Below, one piece after another: positions 29,801 through 39,925 of a stretch of 64,000 nucleotides of DNA. The position numbers were made by a program, and so were the translations under genes. Each line of letters begins with the position of its first letter. Position 1 is the first letter of the stretch. The notes under the pieces were generated by a model. It saw only the letters and a program-made list of their open reading frames with translations. It had not been told where the DNA came from and did no database searches. Source of the DNA: Aspidiotus rigidus (lineage: Eukaryota; Arthropoda; Insecta; Hemiptera; Diaspididae); assembly GCA_035079385.1 (NCBI GenBank), contig JAVHKY010000018.1, forward strand, positions 2,666,001 through 2,730,000. The letters run 5' to 3'.

Positions 29801-32375
29801 CTCAAGCTTTCCTTGTCCTTTTCTGCCGTGGAGATTCTCTTCACCATGGGTTGGTTATTATAGATACCCACATTTACATCATAGTCATTGAACGCCTTTA
29901 TCACCTTGTTTGTGTACTTTTTCACTATGCCATTATGGGTTCCCTTCTTTGTTTCCATTTTCCCAGTGACTCCCTCACCCCATCTCTATACGCTCCCTTA
30001 CCACATTAGAGAAACTCCTATTCTATTTGCTGCATATATTATGCATTACTAGGATTGTCCAAGAGTTTTTGAAAGAGTACCGGTATTGATCCCTTAGATT
30101 CGAGTATCATTTTTGTCTTATGATGTTTACTTGTAAATTACGTAGGTTGATAAGCACACTTACATAAGTCTTTGGTTAGCTCTTGTTTGTAGAAATAGGT
30201 AGGTACAATTTACAAAAAATCGACTTTATACGTGAATTTTATCATTCTACTCCATTAAGAAACAATTTTGCAGGAAAAAAAAAGAAAACAAGAAACAAAA
30301 TAAGACGAAAACTACTTTTCTTCAAGTTTTGTGAGACCTTGATGTGTGTTTGCACGCTACACTTATTATAATGAGCAAAACCGTTTTTGTAACACAGTCT
30401 TTTTTTTTTTTTTTTCTATAGTACAGAAAGGAACTATCGACAATACAAATTTGTCAGCTTGCCAGCAGAAGGATGTTTTGACCCAAAACTTACAAAGTAA
30501 GCGCCAAAATTTAACCTAAAAATTCCGCCATCTATTTTTATTTCATCCAAATCAAACTAACTCCAACTTTCCTTCAACTTGTGATTAGGTTCATCGTTCG
30601 TTCTTCTCGCGGTTCAATCTGAGAAATTTGTTGTTTTCAAAACATGTTCACAACAGAGTAAGTGTAAAATACATTTTGTAAGTATTGAGATTTTCCTATT
30701 ATTTGCTTATTATTGGTATTAATTCATCTTTATCGAAACAGATGCCGCGGTATTTGTTTATATTGAGGAAAGTTTGTACCTACAAACAGAAGATCAACTG
30801 AAGGCCACTTTCCACGATGTTAATGTTGCACTTGCTGAAAACAATATAGATAATAGGGATTTGCAATTCTTCTCCAAACCATTCCCTGGTCCATTCGGTA
30901 ATTCAAATGCATCAGCGTCTGCTTCTGCATCCGCATCTGCATCTGCATCTGGAGGTTCGTCACAAGCTCAAGCCGAAGCTACAGCGAAAGCCGAAGCTAG
31001 TGCCCAAGGTGGCGGTGGTGGAGGCAATTGCCCATCTCCTGGACCAGGTGGTTCTTCACAAGCTGAAGCCGAAGCCAAGGCGAGAGCTGAAGCTAGTGCA
31101 CAAGGTGGCAGTGGTGGAGGAAATGGCCCATCTCCTGGACCAGGTGGTTCTTCACAAGCTGAAGCCGAAGCCAAGGCAAGAGCTGAAGCTAGTGCACAAG
31201 GTGGCGGCGGTGGAGGAAATAGCCCATCTCCTGGACCAGGTGGTTCTTCACAAGCTGAAGCTGAAGCTAAGGCGAAAGCTGAAGCTAGTGCCAAAGGTGG
31301 CGGTGGTGGAGGAGGAAATTGCCCATCTCCTGGACCAGGTGGTTCTTCACAAGCTGAAGCCGAAGCCAAGGCGAAAGCTGAAGCTAGTGCTCAAGGTGGT
31401 GGTTGGGGATCAAATGGGGATTGGGGATCAAATGGGGGTTGGGGAGCAAATGGTGGCTGGGGAGGAAATACTCCATCTCCTGGACAAGGTGGTTCTTCAC
31501 AAGCTGAAGCCGAAGCCAAGGCGAGAGCTGAAGCTAGCGCCCAAGGTGGTGGTAGTGGAGGAAATGGCCCATCTCCTGGACCAGGTGGTTCGTCACAAGC
31601 TGAAGCCGAAGCCAAGGCGAAAGCTGAAGCTAGCGCGAAAGGTGGCGGTGGTGGAGGAGGAAATTGCCCATCTCCTGGACCAGGTGGTTCTTCACAAGCT
31701 GAAGCCGAAGCCAAGGCGAAAGCTGAAGCTAGTGCTCAAGGTGGTGGTTGGGGATCAAATGGGGATTGGGGATCAAATGGGGGTTGGGGAGCAAATGGTG
31801 GCTGGGGAGGAAATACTCCATCTCCTGGACAAGGTGGTTCTTCACAAGCTGAAGCCGAAGCCAAGGCGAGAGCTGAAGCTAGCGCCCAAGGTGGTGGTAG
31901 TGGAGGAAATGGCCCATCTCCTGGACCAGGTGGTTCGTCACAAGCTGAAGCCGAAGCCAAGGCGAAAGCTGAAGCTAGCGCGAAAGGTGGTGGTGGTGGA
32001 GGAAATTGCCCATCTCCTGGACCAGGTGGTTCTTCACAAGCTGAGGCCGAAGCTAAGGCGAGAGCTGAAGCTAGTGCACAAGGTGGCAGTGGTGGAGGAA
32101 ATGGCCCATCTCCTGGACCAGGTGGTTCTTCACAAGCCGAAGCCGAAGCCAAGGCAAGAGCTGAAGCTAGTGCACAAGGTGGCGGAAGTGGAGGAAATGG
32201 CCCATCTCCTGGACCAGGTGGTTCTTCACAAGCTGAAGCTGAAGCCAAGGCAAAAGCTGAAGCTAGCGCGAAAGGTGGTGGTGGTGGAGGAAATTGCCCA
32301 TCTCCTGGACCAGGTGGTTCTTCACAAGCTGAAGCTCAAGCTGAGGCTACTGCTACCGCTGGTGCTGGATCTTGA
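23819..32375 (+). CDS. Secreted lipocalin fused to EAK-type silk-like repeats (seven exons)
   Basis: Hand-spliced exons: 23819-24151, 24256-24340, 24424-24514, 24794-24870, 30422-30496, 30589-30657 and 30742-32375, total 2,364 nt and 787 residues. All splices are GT-AG and all phases agree (0, 1, 2, 1, 1, 1). Residues 1-20 are a signal peptide (IFSILCLSLV core). About 25-90 is an Ala-Ser/Ala-Thr linker. About 95-290 reads as a divergent lipocalin with seven cysteines. SSSFVLLAVQSEKFVVFKTC matches the VLATDYxxYxxxYxC strand motif. VFVYIEESL and the C-terminal helix (TEDQLKATFHDVNVALAENN) follow as in apolipoprotein-D/insecticyanin types, but the G-x-W Gly and the late Arg are missing. From about 303 to the end are 13 full repeat units. 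Lipocalins bind small hydrophobic ligands; the tail suggests self-assembly. AATAAA at 32457 is the likely poly(A) signal. Alternative: two genes split by the 5.5-kb intron 4, but the phase match and fold continuity argue against that. Confidence 0.78.
23885..24100 (+). repeat. Low-complexity Ala-Ser/Ala-Thr linker coding region
   Basis: Codes for ASASASATATATATT, PSPGGPAPG, AEAEASASAKA and ASAKASASASASANAF between the signal peptide and the lipocalin domain. The same vocabulary (AEAEA, PSPG) recurs in the C-terminal repeats, so both tails probably share origin or selection. Confidence 0.85.
25225..25398. repeat. Penelope-associated 45-bp repeat block, left piece
   Basis: Starts with a run of about 16 G. 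Then follow gaaatttgccttgcgctgtccgccg and degenerate copies of the unit ctcgagc.atatatgatag...gacttggaaaaatttcga. The piece is interrupted at 25398 by the inserted element. Confidence 0.65.
25399..28012. mobile_element. 2.6-kb DNA element with ~180-bp inverted ends and internal tandem repeats
   Basis: The ends are cagggtggaccagaaagatg and its complement catctttctggtccaccctg. They continue as inverted repeats for about 180 bp (25399-25575 with 27835-28012). TATA/TA flanks both sides and the surrounding 45-bp repeat is split by it, so the element inserted at TA inside that repeat. Inside are about seven tandem units of ~139 bp (26700-27700, recurring phrase gaaaatcgaattaaaatttg), two to three inverted units at 25680-25990, and a second degenerate repeat (26050-26640). 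No transposase is seen. Confidence 0.75.
26700..27700. repeat. ~139-bp tandem repeat array
   Basis: The phrase cttgaaaatcgaattaaaat recurs near 26875, 27014, 27152, 27292, 27430 and (degenerate) 27572. Each is followed by ttttggtgcttcgaagaatt and ttttttcggactcagcgcga. Confidence 0.85.
28013..28740. mobile_element. Penelope-like terminal region
   Basis: Resumes the split 45-bp repeat, then aacaggttccctgcgttcctt and aacttcgttaaggaagccg (about 28180-28220), a phrase that recurs near 29461 and, inverted, near 44895. At 28400-28620 a motif attggct/gattggttcactct repeats four to five times. aacagggaacctgttttatggg at 28644 is a near-palindromic junction also seen at 44647. Confidence 0.55.
28741..29335. 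repeat. 45-bp minisatellite, about 13 units
   Basis: The unit is ctcgagctatatatgatag, then gagggggacttagaaaaattt and cgact. Individual units differ by a few bases. The array is open in one frame as a 15-residue repeat (MIGGGLRKISTLEPY), which I regard as a by-product of the unit length being divisible by three. Confidence 0.93.
29491..29958 (-). pseudogene. GIY-YIG endonuclease of a Penelope-like element, 5'-truncated
   Basis: A 155-residue minus frame. The GIY-YIG core reads GVYKLSCEQYERIYIGETG, followed by GRKFEIRNKGHKK with the Arg, a HCNKEHH region and LWEQMEIAKEKRK, then SLVNNVITF. This spacing is that of the C-terminal endonuclease of Penelope-like retroelements, which nicks the target. 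No reverse transcriptase lies upstream (29959-30400), so the copy is truncated. It is followed, in its own orientation, by the 45-bp repeat block, suggesting that block belongs to the element terminal repeat. Confidence 0.75.
30890..32375 (+). repeat. Coding tandem repeat, 13 units plus a partial one
   Basis: Typical unit of 31-33 residues (93-99 bp): GGSSQAEAEAKARAEASAQ, then a Gly-rich block, then N(C/G/S/T)PSPGP. Units 5 and 8 are longer, with four W-G-x-N steps. Cysteine occurs in units 1, 4, 7, 10 and 13, exactly every third unit. A 345-bp segment is duplicated nearly exactly (about 31338-31640 and 31683-31985). The tail ends AEAQAEATATAGAGS. Confidence 0.95.
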
Positions 32376-32456
32376 CACCCATTTCCTTGAAAAATACTTC
32401 CTGAGGTGGAATTTGTTGTACAAGTAAAACGTTTAATATTGTCTTGATTTATTCTG

Positions 32457-32462
32457 AATAAA
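32457..32462 (+). terminator. Polyadenylation signal of the lipocalin-repeat gene
   Basis: AATAAA, 82 bp after the TGA at 32373-32375. Confidence 0.6.
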
Positions 32463-32675
32463 AATTGACTTTGAGAAAGAGGCCTAGTACTCGTTACAAT
32501 ATTACTTTTGTTCTTGATCAAAACTTGTATTTTATGAATAATATATTTTATTACTAGTTTCAAAATAAAAATTTAACCCCATTTTTTGAATATTATAAAA
32601 AGGAAGAATTATTTAAAACTTTATCGATGCTGCACCAATTAGGTACCTATAATGACATTTTGCGCAAACATCTAC

Positions 32676-32772
32676 ATTACAATATGAGGAGGGTTCTGGC
32701 AGAAGGGCGTCCGTCCCATAAGAAATACATTTTGTGGACGCCCTTTTGCCAGATACGTCCTCATATGGTAAT
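32676..32772. repeat. 97-bp hairpin
   Basis: Left arm attacaatatgagga then ctggcagaagggcgtcc. The right arm is its reverse complement with few mismatches (ggacgcccttttgccag then tcctcatatggtaat). The loop is about 20 nt. The size fits a tiny MITE or a microRNA-type precursor. Confidence 0.75.
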
Positions 32773-34059
32773 CTTTGAATGGAGGAAGAATTTCATCAAA
32801 TGACTTGATTAGTACCTACACGCGACTATTAATTGATTATTTCATGCATTGAAATCTGAGCTCAATCTTCAATGGGAAGTATGTAGGTTCATGAATTTAA
32901 CTTTTGTACAATGCAATACCTATACGTACCGCCAAGCCAAAAAACCATGTAGTAGTTTTGAAGCTCGTTGAGAAGAAAATAATTATATAAATGGTCAGCG
33001 TTATTTGTATAGGCATTGTACCGAAGGCTAAACGTTAATTGTAGTTCTGCGGGTAAACAGTTTTATTTTTGGTTCATTAAACTCAACATTTTAAATCGCA
33101 AAGAGAAGTCAAGTGCAGACAGGTACGTTCCTGCCAAGATAGAGAAGGAATCACAAAAATAGTCAGAACAATGCATTCATAATTATTAAGGAAAGAAGGT
33201 GAACGTGATTGGACAATGAGAGAAACACCTGAATCCTCTTTTGCACTGTCTCGTTTCATGCACAATGCTTTCTTGAGATTAAGTTACACGGCTGTTCAGA
33301 TAGATTCGCCCTTTGACGTAGATTCGTCAAAACGTAAATTAGGCACTTGAACAGATTTTGCTGTCTGATCTCGCGCAAACATGAGTGAAATAAGTACCTC
33401 AGATTTTTTATCGGAGAAGGTTAGTGATGCTCTTTAAAAACCTGGGCAATTCATCCATTAAAAAATATTTTTTGAGTGCAAGACTCTTTTCCCACACGAC
33501 TGAAAAAATGACCATCACACTATTTTAACGTTGGTGGTGACTCACAAAAGCGGATATGAATTCAAACTTGAGGTAAACATCATCCCTTATAAGAACTAAG
33601 AATATGCTTGCATATTCTTGCACGCTGGCACTCGGGGACAAAATAGGTAGCTCAAGTTCCTATATGGAAGATGGTAAAGATAATCGAGTGACAGTGTTGA
33701 TTTTTCTATTTTGAGTGAAGGTCGGTAGAACGGAATGCGCTAAGACGTAGACGACTCATCCGATCCCATGATAAGAAATTTCCAGCTCAATTTACAGAAG
33801 AATTATACCTAGGTATGACACAAATAACGCCCAATGTGAAGCAAGTAGGCAAACGACTATGCAACATGTTAGAGGGGAAAAGCACTATAGAGCGGAGCGT
33901 GGAGGAGTGCCGTTGAAATATAAACAGTGAGTAAAGCAGACAAAGCGATTTGTGTGGGTTTTGTCAAACTGTGATGTTGTTTCTAGTTACCCTATTTGCC
34001 AATAAGGCGGAGTTTGCGCCGCAACACGGAAATTCTCTAAAGCTTGCGCTCAAAGGTGA
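32773..34059. other. Intergenic, no supported gene
   Basis: Nothing of coding character was seen on either strand. Confidence 0.4.
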
Positions 34060-35207
34060 TGATGAGTGATAATGACTATACTGTGGTGATGATCTTGTCT
34101 ATGTTTCCGGTCCTTCTTTCCTGGCTCCTATTTCCCGTAGGAGAAATAGGAAGAAAAAAAGGTCAGTGTTGTCATTAGCTTTCCCTCATTGTAATGTTGT
34201 TTCAATGGAGTCACCCATGGATGTACCCAATGCTGTAGTTCATTCCAATGTTGGCGTTCCTACTTTTCCAACTTCCGAGTTCAAAGAAAGTAATTTAAAA
34301 GATCTCTTTCTTCGCGACTTCAATGATCTCTTGGGTCAATCCATTGAGGACGAGAAGAAGATTCAATTTTTGACCTCCGAGTTGGCCAATTCACGTTCCA
34401 AGTGTCGGGATCTGCAGTTGAAGAATGATAAATTGGAGGCCATTGTTTCCAGTCTACAGGCCGATCTTTCATTGAAGATTCAGTTTTTGGATGGTCTCTC
34501 TACTTTATTGGATATGTTTGGGCGCGTTTAGCAGGACTTGAAGACTGTGACTGATCCTGCTGTTTTCAGTTCAATGGTTGCAGAGTTGGCAGGTGCTGTT
34601 TCCTCTGGTTCAAGTATTTGTCAATTGTTGTTTGTTCATCCAACTCCCAATCTACTGTGCCAAGTTCTCCAGTTGCTTGTACAAATAATGATTCTCCTGG
34701 TAGCCAGTTACCTTCATTTGATGATGAGGAGTTCAGATTCCATCGGGAGGTGTATTTTTGTTGGTCCATTGTGGATATTCGTTGTAAGAACAAATCAATT
34801 TGTGTAAAGTATGATGCTGAGGGTATTTGCGGTGCCTTTTTAGATCAATGTGACTCCCGTGAGCGTTTTATTATTGATCTGTATTCCAATATTCGCCATT
34901 TTGACAATGCTCGTTCTATGGATTTGTCACAAGTGTTACCAATCCTCTATTTCTTTTCGCTGGACTATCTTGGCACTTGAGGTTTTTGTTGGGTGTCAAT
35001 CTGCGGGTACTTTTGGAGCTGCCCTCCGAGTTAAGGGATTCTTTCCATAGTTTTTGTTGTCAGTGGCATGCGGATGTTGATTTTGATTCCTCTTCCATCG
35101 ATCAATATAAGGAGGATCTTTGTTCTAAGGTCTTGACCCCGGAGTTGTTCAAGCGGTGGTTGGTGTCGGCCATTGATCAACATTTGAAGATTTACACTGT
35201 TGATTGA
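34060..35207 (+). pseudogene. Broken coiled-coil ORF of unknown family
   Basis: One reading passes through three frames. Frame A (to 34531) has a basic patch (SRRRNRKKKR) followed by a coiled coil (DEKKIQFLTSELANSRSKCR, LKNDKLEAIVSSLQADL), then a TAG, continuing open to about 34615. Frame B (34618-34980) has SFDDEEFRFHREVYFCWSI and RERFIIDLYSNIRHFD. Frame C (34977-35207) ends with DQYKEDLCSKVLTPELFKRW and DQHLKIYTVD. Similar composition across the breaks suggests a single ~370-residue ancestral ORF. The basic patch plus coiled coil would suit a retroelement ORF1, but that is a guess. Confidence 0.4.
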
Positions 35208-35409
35208 TTATGCTAATTGTATGTATGGAAGTTTATGTTTAAAGAATTATTGTTTATATTGTAAAATAATAACCCCCCCACTTGGAATGCTGGCATGGTT
35301 ATGCTGATTTGTCAGTGACTAAAGCATTCCATTGTCTTCTCTCCTTGTTCATCTTCCTGTATCTAGTTTATTTATCAATATTGTTTTGGATGATTCGAGT
35401 GTTGTGGTT

Positions 35410-35790
35410 TTGAGTGCACTACTTCATGGAGGTAGGTGCACTACATACTTCTCATATTTGTTTATTTTAGAGGTTTCCGAGTGTTTCTTGTTTGATGTGC
35501 ACAACTTATATGTGGATGTGTGCACAACTTACTTTGCATATTTGTTTGTTTCAAAGGGTTCACAGTGTTTTTTGTTTGGTGTTCACCTCTCATCATTGAT
35601 GTGTGCACTACTTATATGGAGTTGTGTACACTACTTACTTCGCGTATTTATTTGTTTCAAACTATTCTGAGTGTTTCTTGTTGTTGTGCACAACTTACTT
35701 CGTGTATTTATTCCTTCAAGGATTCTAGTGTTCTTGTTGTATATGCAACTCATTTGGTGTTGTGTGCTCATTTCATTCTGCGTTCATGGC
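35410..35790. repeat. Degenerate tandem repeat, ~110-120 bp period
   Basis: The phrases gtgcacaacttactt / gtgcactacttat, catatttgtttgtttcaa and gagtgtttcttgtt recur about four times with indels. Confidence 0.65.
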
Positions 35791-35829
35791 TTGTACATGT
35801 AAGGGGGCTTTGGTGTACCTGGACATAGA

Positions 35830-36329
35830 ATGAATAAATTCTATTTGAATTATACGGTCTGTACAACAAGCGGAAAGAAATTTATGGACACGAGCTACTG
35901 AAAACTGATGACACACGATGTGGATTTTACATTTTTTCAACTTGAAGAACTTATTTATTTTTTCCTCATCAAACTTTTCGGATGTTTTGTATTTCTAACG
36001 GGAGGATACAACAACTCAGTAAAAATACAACTTTCATTCTCTTGCTAAATTGAGAAAAAACTGCTCAAGGCGATGCAAACCGTTGGTGCACCTTACGGAT
36101 GGTAACGATTAAGTCAACCCCTATGAACAACTGGTTATACAACCGCTCTACCATTTTTCTATGCTATTTACCTGGGGAGTTCGTAATTTGTACACACTCA
36201 TTGCGTAAATTGCCCACACGCACTGTGTATTCAGGACACACAAATCAGCTCGAGTAAAGTGCACACAATGTATTTTGCCCACCCTTGGACAGTACGAGTC
36301 AAATGCACACGTCAAGACAAGTTATATTA
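35830..36329. other. No supported feature
   Basis: No open frame or repeat that I can support. Confidence 0.4.
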
Positions 36330-36790
36330 GTAAAAGGCCACGGCAAGTTTGACGGAGACCGGCTAGTGAATTCGGTAGAGTTTGTAATATATGCGCATGG
36401 AGATATCTCTATCCGCCATAATCACTCCTCAGTCGGCTAACTTGGAAAATATCTCGTCGAATTTGATGAAGAATTGAGTGGGATCGCCTCTGGGGTCCAG
36501 TCTTCATGTATCTAGTTGCGATTGTAAGGCTATAGCATTTCTTATCGCCGCTGCTCCAGAAGTACGATCAAATTCCTCAAATACTTCTTGGACAATATTG
36601 TGGTCACGTGTTTGCAGTACTTGAGCATTACCCAGCCGACCAAATAAAATATCTGCTGCCTTTTGTTCCTCAGCCTCGCGTGCTTGTCTTCCTTTGTTCG
36701 TTTCTTCTTCAGGTATATCCTGGAGAGCTTTTGAACAGTTGTGGAGGAGTCGGACTTCTTTTACTAGTCTCTCTTTCCAGGCTTGGTAGT
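36330..36790 (-). pseudogene. Copia-like (UBN2-type) Gag remnant
   Basis: On the minus strand a frame carries VQEVFEEFDRTSGAAAIRNA then QSQLDT, stop, RLDPRGDPTQFFIKFDEIFS and GVIMADRDISMRI. After a frame change it has LQTLPNSLAGLRQTCRG. The order L..L...F..FD.I...L...G....D....IL.TLP.S matches retrotransposon Gag of the Ty1/copia type. Two in-frame stops and a frameshift mark it as dead. No pol was found nearby. Confidence 0.6.
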
Positions 36791-39663
36791 ATCTTCTGGT
36801 GAAAATACGACGCGAAGGAATGGCGTTTGGAATAGCAATTAAATTGTGTGCATTTTACTCCATCTATTTTCCGCAATTTCTGAACGTGTGTGCAAATTAC
36901 ATACGCCCTTTACCTGCCCCAAAAAATTCACATCCCCATACAAAATGGTCCGAGCTCCACGCGCGTATTGACGTTACTTTTCAGCATTGAAAAAGTTCAA
37001 ATTTTATTCTTAACGAAGAAATCAATTCTTTACTACTATTGAAAGACGTGCACTCGGAATAATTTTGAACTGAAGGCTTTAAGTCAACGTGGTAATTTTC
37101 CCAGTTTGAAAATCATGACCGTCCCAAAAGCTGCGAGCTGGTGTTGCATGCACGATTCTCATTTTCAACTCTTTAATGACGGAATTTAGACTCCCCGTAT
37201 AGGATGTCTACAGGTGCTGAAAAGTCATTCGAGTTATGAATTTTAGAAATAGATGCTGAAAGACCTGGGAAGTACTGAAATTTCCGGGAAAAATCGTACA
37301 AGTCATTCATTTTTATTTTAAGGCGATGCTTTTGGGAATCAATTTTATGAAGAATATAATTGAAATTTTCCAATGTCTATGTAGAATTTTAGATAAACTA
37401 AGAAGTCCTGCAAAAGTACTTCGTTTTACTTTCTTGATTTTTGTACACACCCTAAGAGTAGGCTCTAAAGAGTCCCTTACTGTAGTGGTTGATCGATTTC
37501 TCTTCGGTTGTGACGTCGGTATCGGACTCTCCGCTGTCTTTACAAAGATAGCTCTAACTTGTAAGTAAAATGAAAAAAGGTATGCGAAATAGTTTCGAGC
37601 TGGGACCTCTGAGCTATACATTCGACAGACGATTTCTGCTTCAGGTACATACATGGTTTGATCGAAAATGAGAAAACGACATGAGGCTCGATAGTGTGTC
37701 GCTGTCTATTTACTAGCATCTGACCCTTACCAATTATCCACGTGTCAATCCGCCTTCTAATGTCGAAAGGATGAGTTACAATTTCGACGAATTATAACCA
37801 ATAGTTCGATTTGGCAACGTATTTCTCCTAATGAAAATACGAGTTTGAAGGAACCACATTCAGCATAAAGAGGGATAGCGTAGCTAATTTCCATTGTTGT
37901 GCGTATGTTAAGGGATGCATGCCAGGTAGTCTTCGACTTGTAGGTTGTGTCAGTCTTGTGAGTGCATCATTCAGGTCTCGTCGAATGTCGGAGAGTGTCT
38001 TTGTCTTGAAATAATATTGTTCAATAGTGGTGTGTTTTTGGAGCGGTTCGACACATTGGGTAAGTTTTATACTATTATAAATTTTATGTACAACGCGATT
38101 CGAATATTTGTGATCACGAGTATTATTTAATTACAAGTATCTATTCGAAATATCGAGTTTGAAACAATAATAAGTCTTACGTCACGTGTTAATTTTCGGG
38201 TTTATTAAGATTTCTAGACGTAGAAAAAACTAAGAATCCTAATTTTTGCTCACACGTGCTTTTATGGTCTTTAACGTGATTGGCGAATATTTTTTATCCA
38301 TAATACACACGTATGCAGAATTATGTTAATAACCGTCTAGGTGTGGTACTGATATCGAAAACCACCATTCAATTTAAATAATAAAGTATCTATCAGATTA
38401 GAAGGAAAAACTCGTGTACGTCGTGGTTAAAATCTATACGCACGTAACGCGTTTTGCGAAAATTCAGCTTGGGGAAAGAGAGAACTGTGTTTTATAACAA
38501 TCGATTAGGCATTCAACATCTTGTCGAGATCACTCATGTACGGACAGTTTTCGGTTAAATACAACCTCAAATGTTTGACGAATCTACCACGAGAAATTTA
38601 TGACTTGAAAATAGTTCGAAAATAGCGATTTGGAAAATAATTTATTTTATACCAACTTATACAGAGGACGTACAGACGAGTTTTTAGAAATTTTATTTTC
38701 TTCCTGAAAAATTTGTATTTCAAATTCTGTGCTGCAGTTCTTGAAATGCTTTACTACAAAGTACAAAAAGAAGACAAAAAAAAAGGGGGTTCCTTTATAG
38801 AACTACCTTTGTGCCTCGTGCTCATGAGTCGCGAAGGCGACGTTCGTGAGTAGGAGAAACTGGTACAAGTAGGACGGGGAGAAAGAGTGATGCTGGAGAA
38901 TGACAAAAATTGACGGATTTTTCGACCGAAAAACCTATTGCAGCCTTCTTTAGTATAGGTTTTCACGTGTAGCAATAAGAAAGGTATTCACGCAGTGTGC
39001 GTGTTCACGTTGTTTTTATTTTTCCACATGGCGAGAATTCTTTGTACATGCTGGCTTCTCTATTGTGTAGAACAGCTGTTGAACGCGAACCACCGAAACT
39101 ACGCTCGCGTGTACATTGTTAGGCTTGGTAGACACAGGTTCTTTTATTGTGACGAGGGTAGATCTTTGTCTGTAGAGGGTATGGGCTAGTATTGAGAACG
39201 AATTGTCGCTCACGATATGACGGTGCTACTCATAGGAAATTTGATATATTATATCGGGCCAGTATGCTAGGTTATCAGAAAACTGGTTTGAGAGTGATTT
39301 TTGTGGGTGTACATCTCAGCAAAATTGAGACGTTTCCCATTTCATCGGAAGTTCATCGATTCTTTGTTCACTATAATATTACCTTCGAAAGAATAGAACA
39401 TGTTTTATTGAGATTCTATTGAATAATTATTCTTTGACCATTATACAATGATGTTTGTTATTATTTTTTCAAAAATATTCTTCTTCAATTTTGAAAAATG
39501 TGATTAAGCCGAATTTTCATATACAATTTACCCAAATTTTGTAGCAGGAGCACAGTGTGACAGTGAGTATGATTTTGAGCGCTGCAATATTCTTCCACGA
39601 TTAACTGGGTGACAGAAACTGGTGGATAAGCCAAAAAAAAGAAATGAACCTTAAATTTGGTGT
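36791..39663. other. Intergenic, no supported gene
   Basis: Short open frames only (e.g. 37313-37654 minus, 38995-39189 plus), without motifs or consistent splice logic. The stretch at 37700-37940 read on the minus strand has some coding-like composition but many stops. Confidence 0.35.
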
Positions 39664-39925
39664 GAAAAATATGAAAGAGTATAGCACTATAGCCCATCAA
39701 GAGGGGTAATCTGCGTTTGGTAGCAGATCCCATACCTGATAGACCTCCCCGACTTACTTCTCCCCCAGAAGTTTCAGCCCCCCCATCTCAACTTCTTGTC
39801 GTTCTGGAGCCATAATTGTGATTTTGCTTTGGAATTTTCTACACAAACGTATGTTGCAGTAAGATATCTGTAATTTATGGTGTGTATAGATTACCATCCA
39901 GACTACAAACCAGAATTTTTTCAGA
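39664..39925. repeat. Left arm of a long-range inverted repeat
   Basis: About 260 bp match 44030-44290 in inverted orientation: e.g. cttcttgtcgttctggagcc here, ggctccagaacgacaagaag there; also cacaaacgtatgttgcagt and ccatcaagaggggtaatctg. Small indels give an estimated 85-90% identity. Confidence 0.85.

Larger units (their letters stand above)
24871..30421 (+). other. Intron 4 of the lipocalin-repeat gene, filled with mobile DNA
   Basis: Donor GATA|GTAAGT and acceptor with a long T-run ttttctatag. It is 5,551 bp long. It contains a 2.6-kb inverted-repeat element nested in a 45-bp-repeat block, and a Penelope-like fragment, listed separately. The other five introns are 84-279 bp. Confidence 0.75.

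Noticed and set aside
30907..32427. Long frames in other registers and on the minus strand across exon 7 (506 residues plus; 133, 107 and 170 residues minus)
   Set aside because: Shadows of the GC-rich tandem repeat. Only the Ala/Glu/Lys/Gly frame connects in phase to the upstream exons and signal peptide.
35332..35828. Two overlapping 102-112-residue plus frames rich in Cys, Leu and Phe
   Set aside because: They translate a degenerate tandem repeat; no start context or motif.
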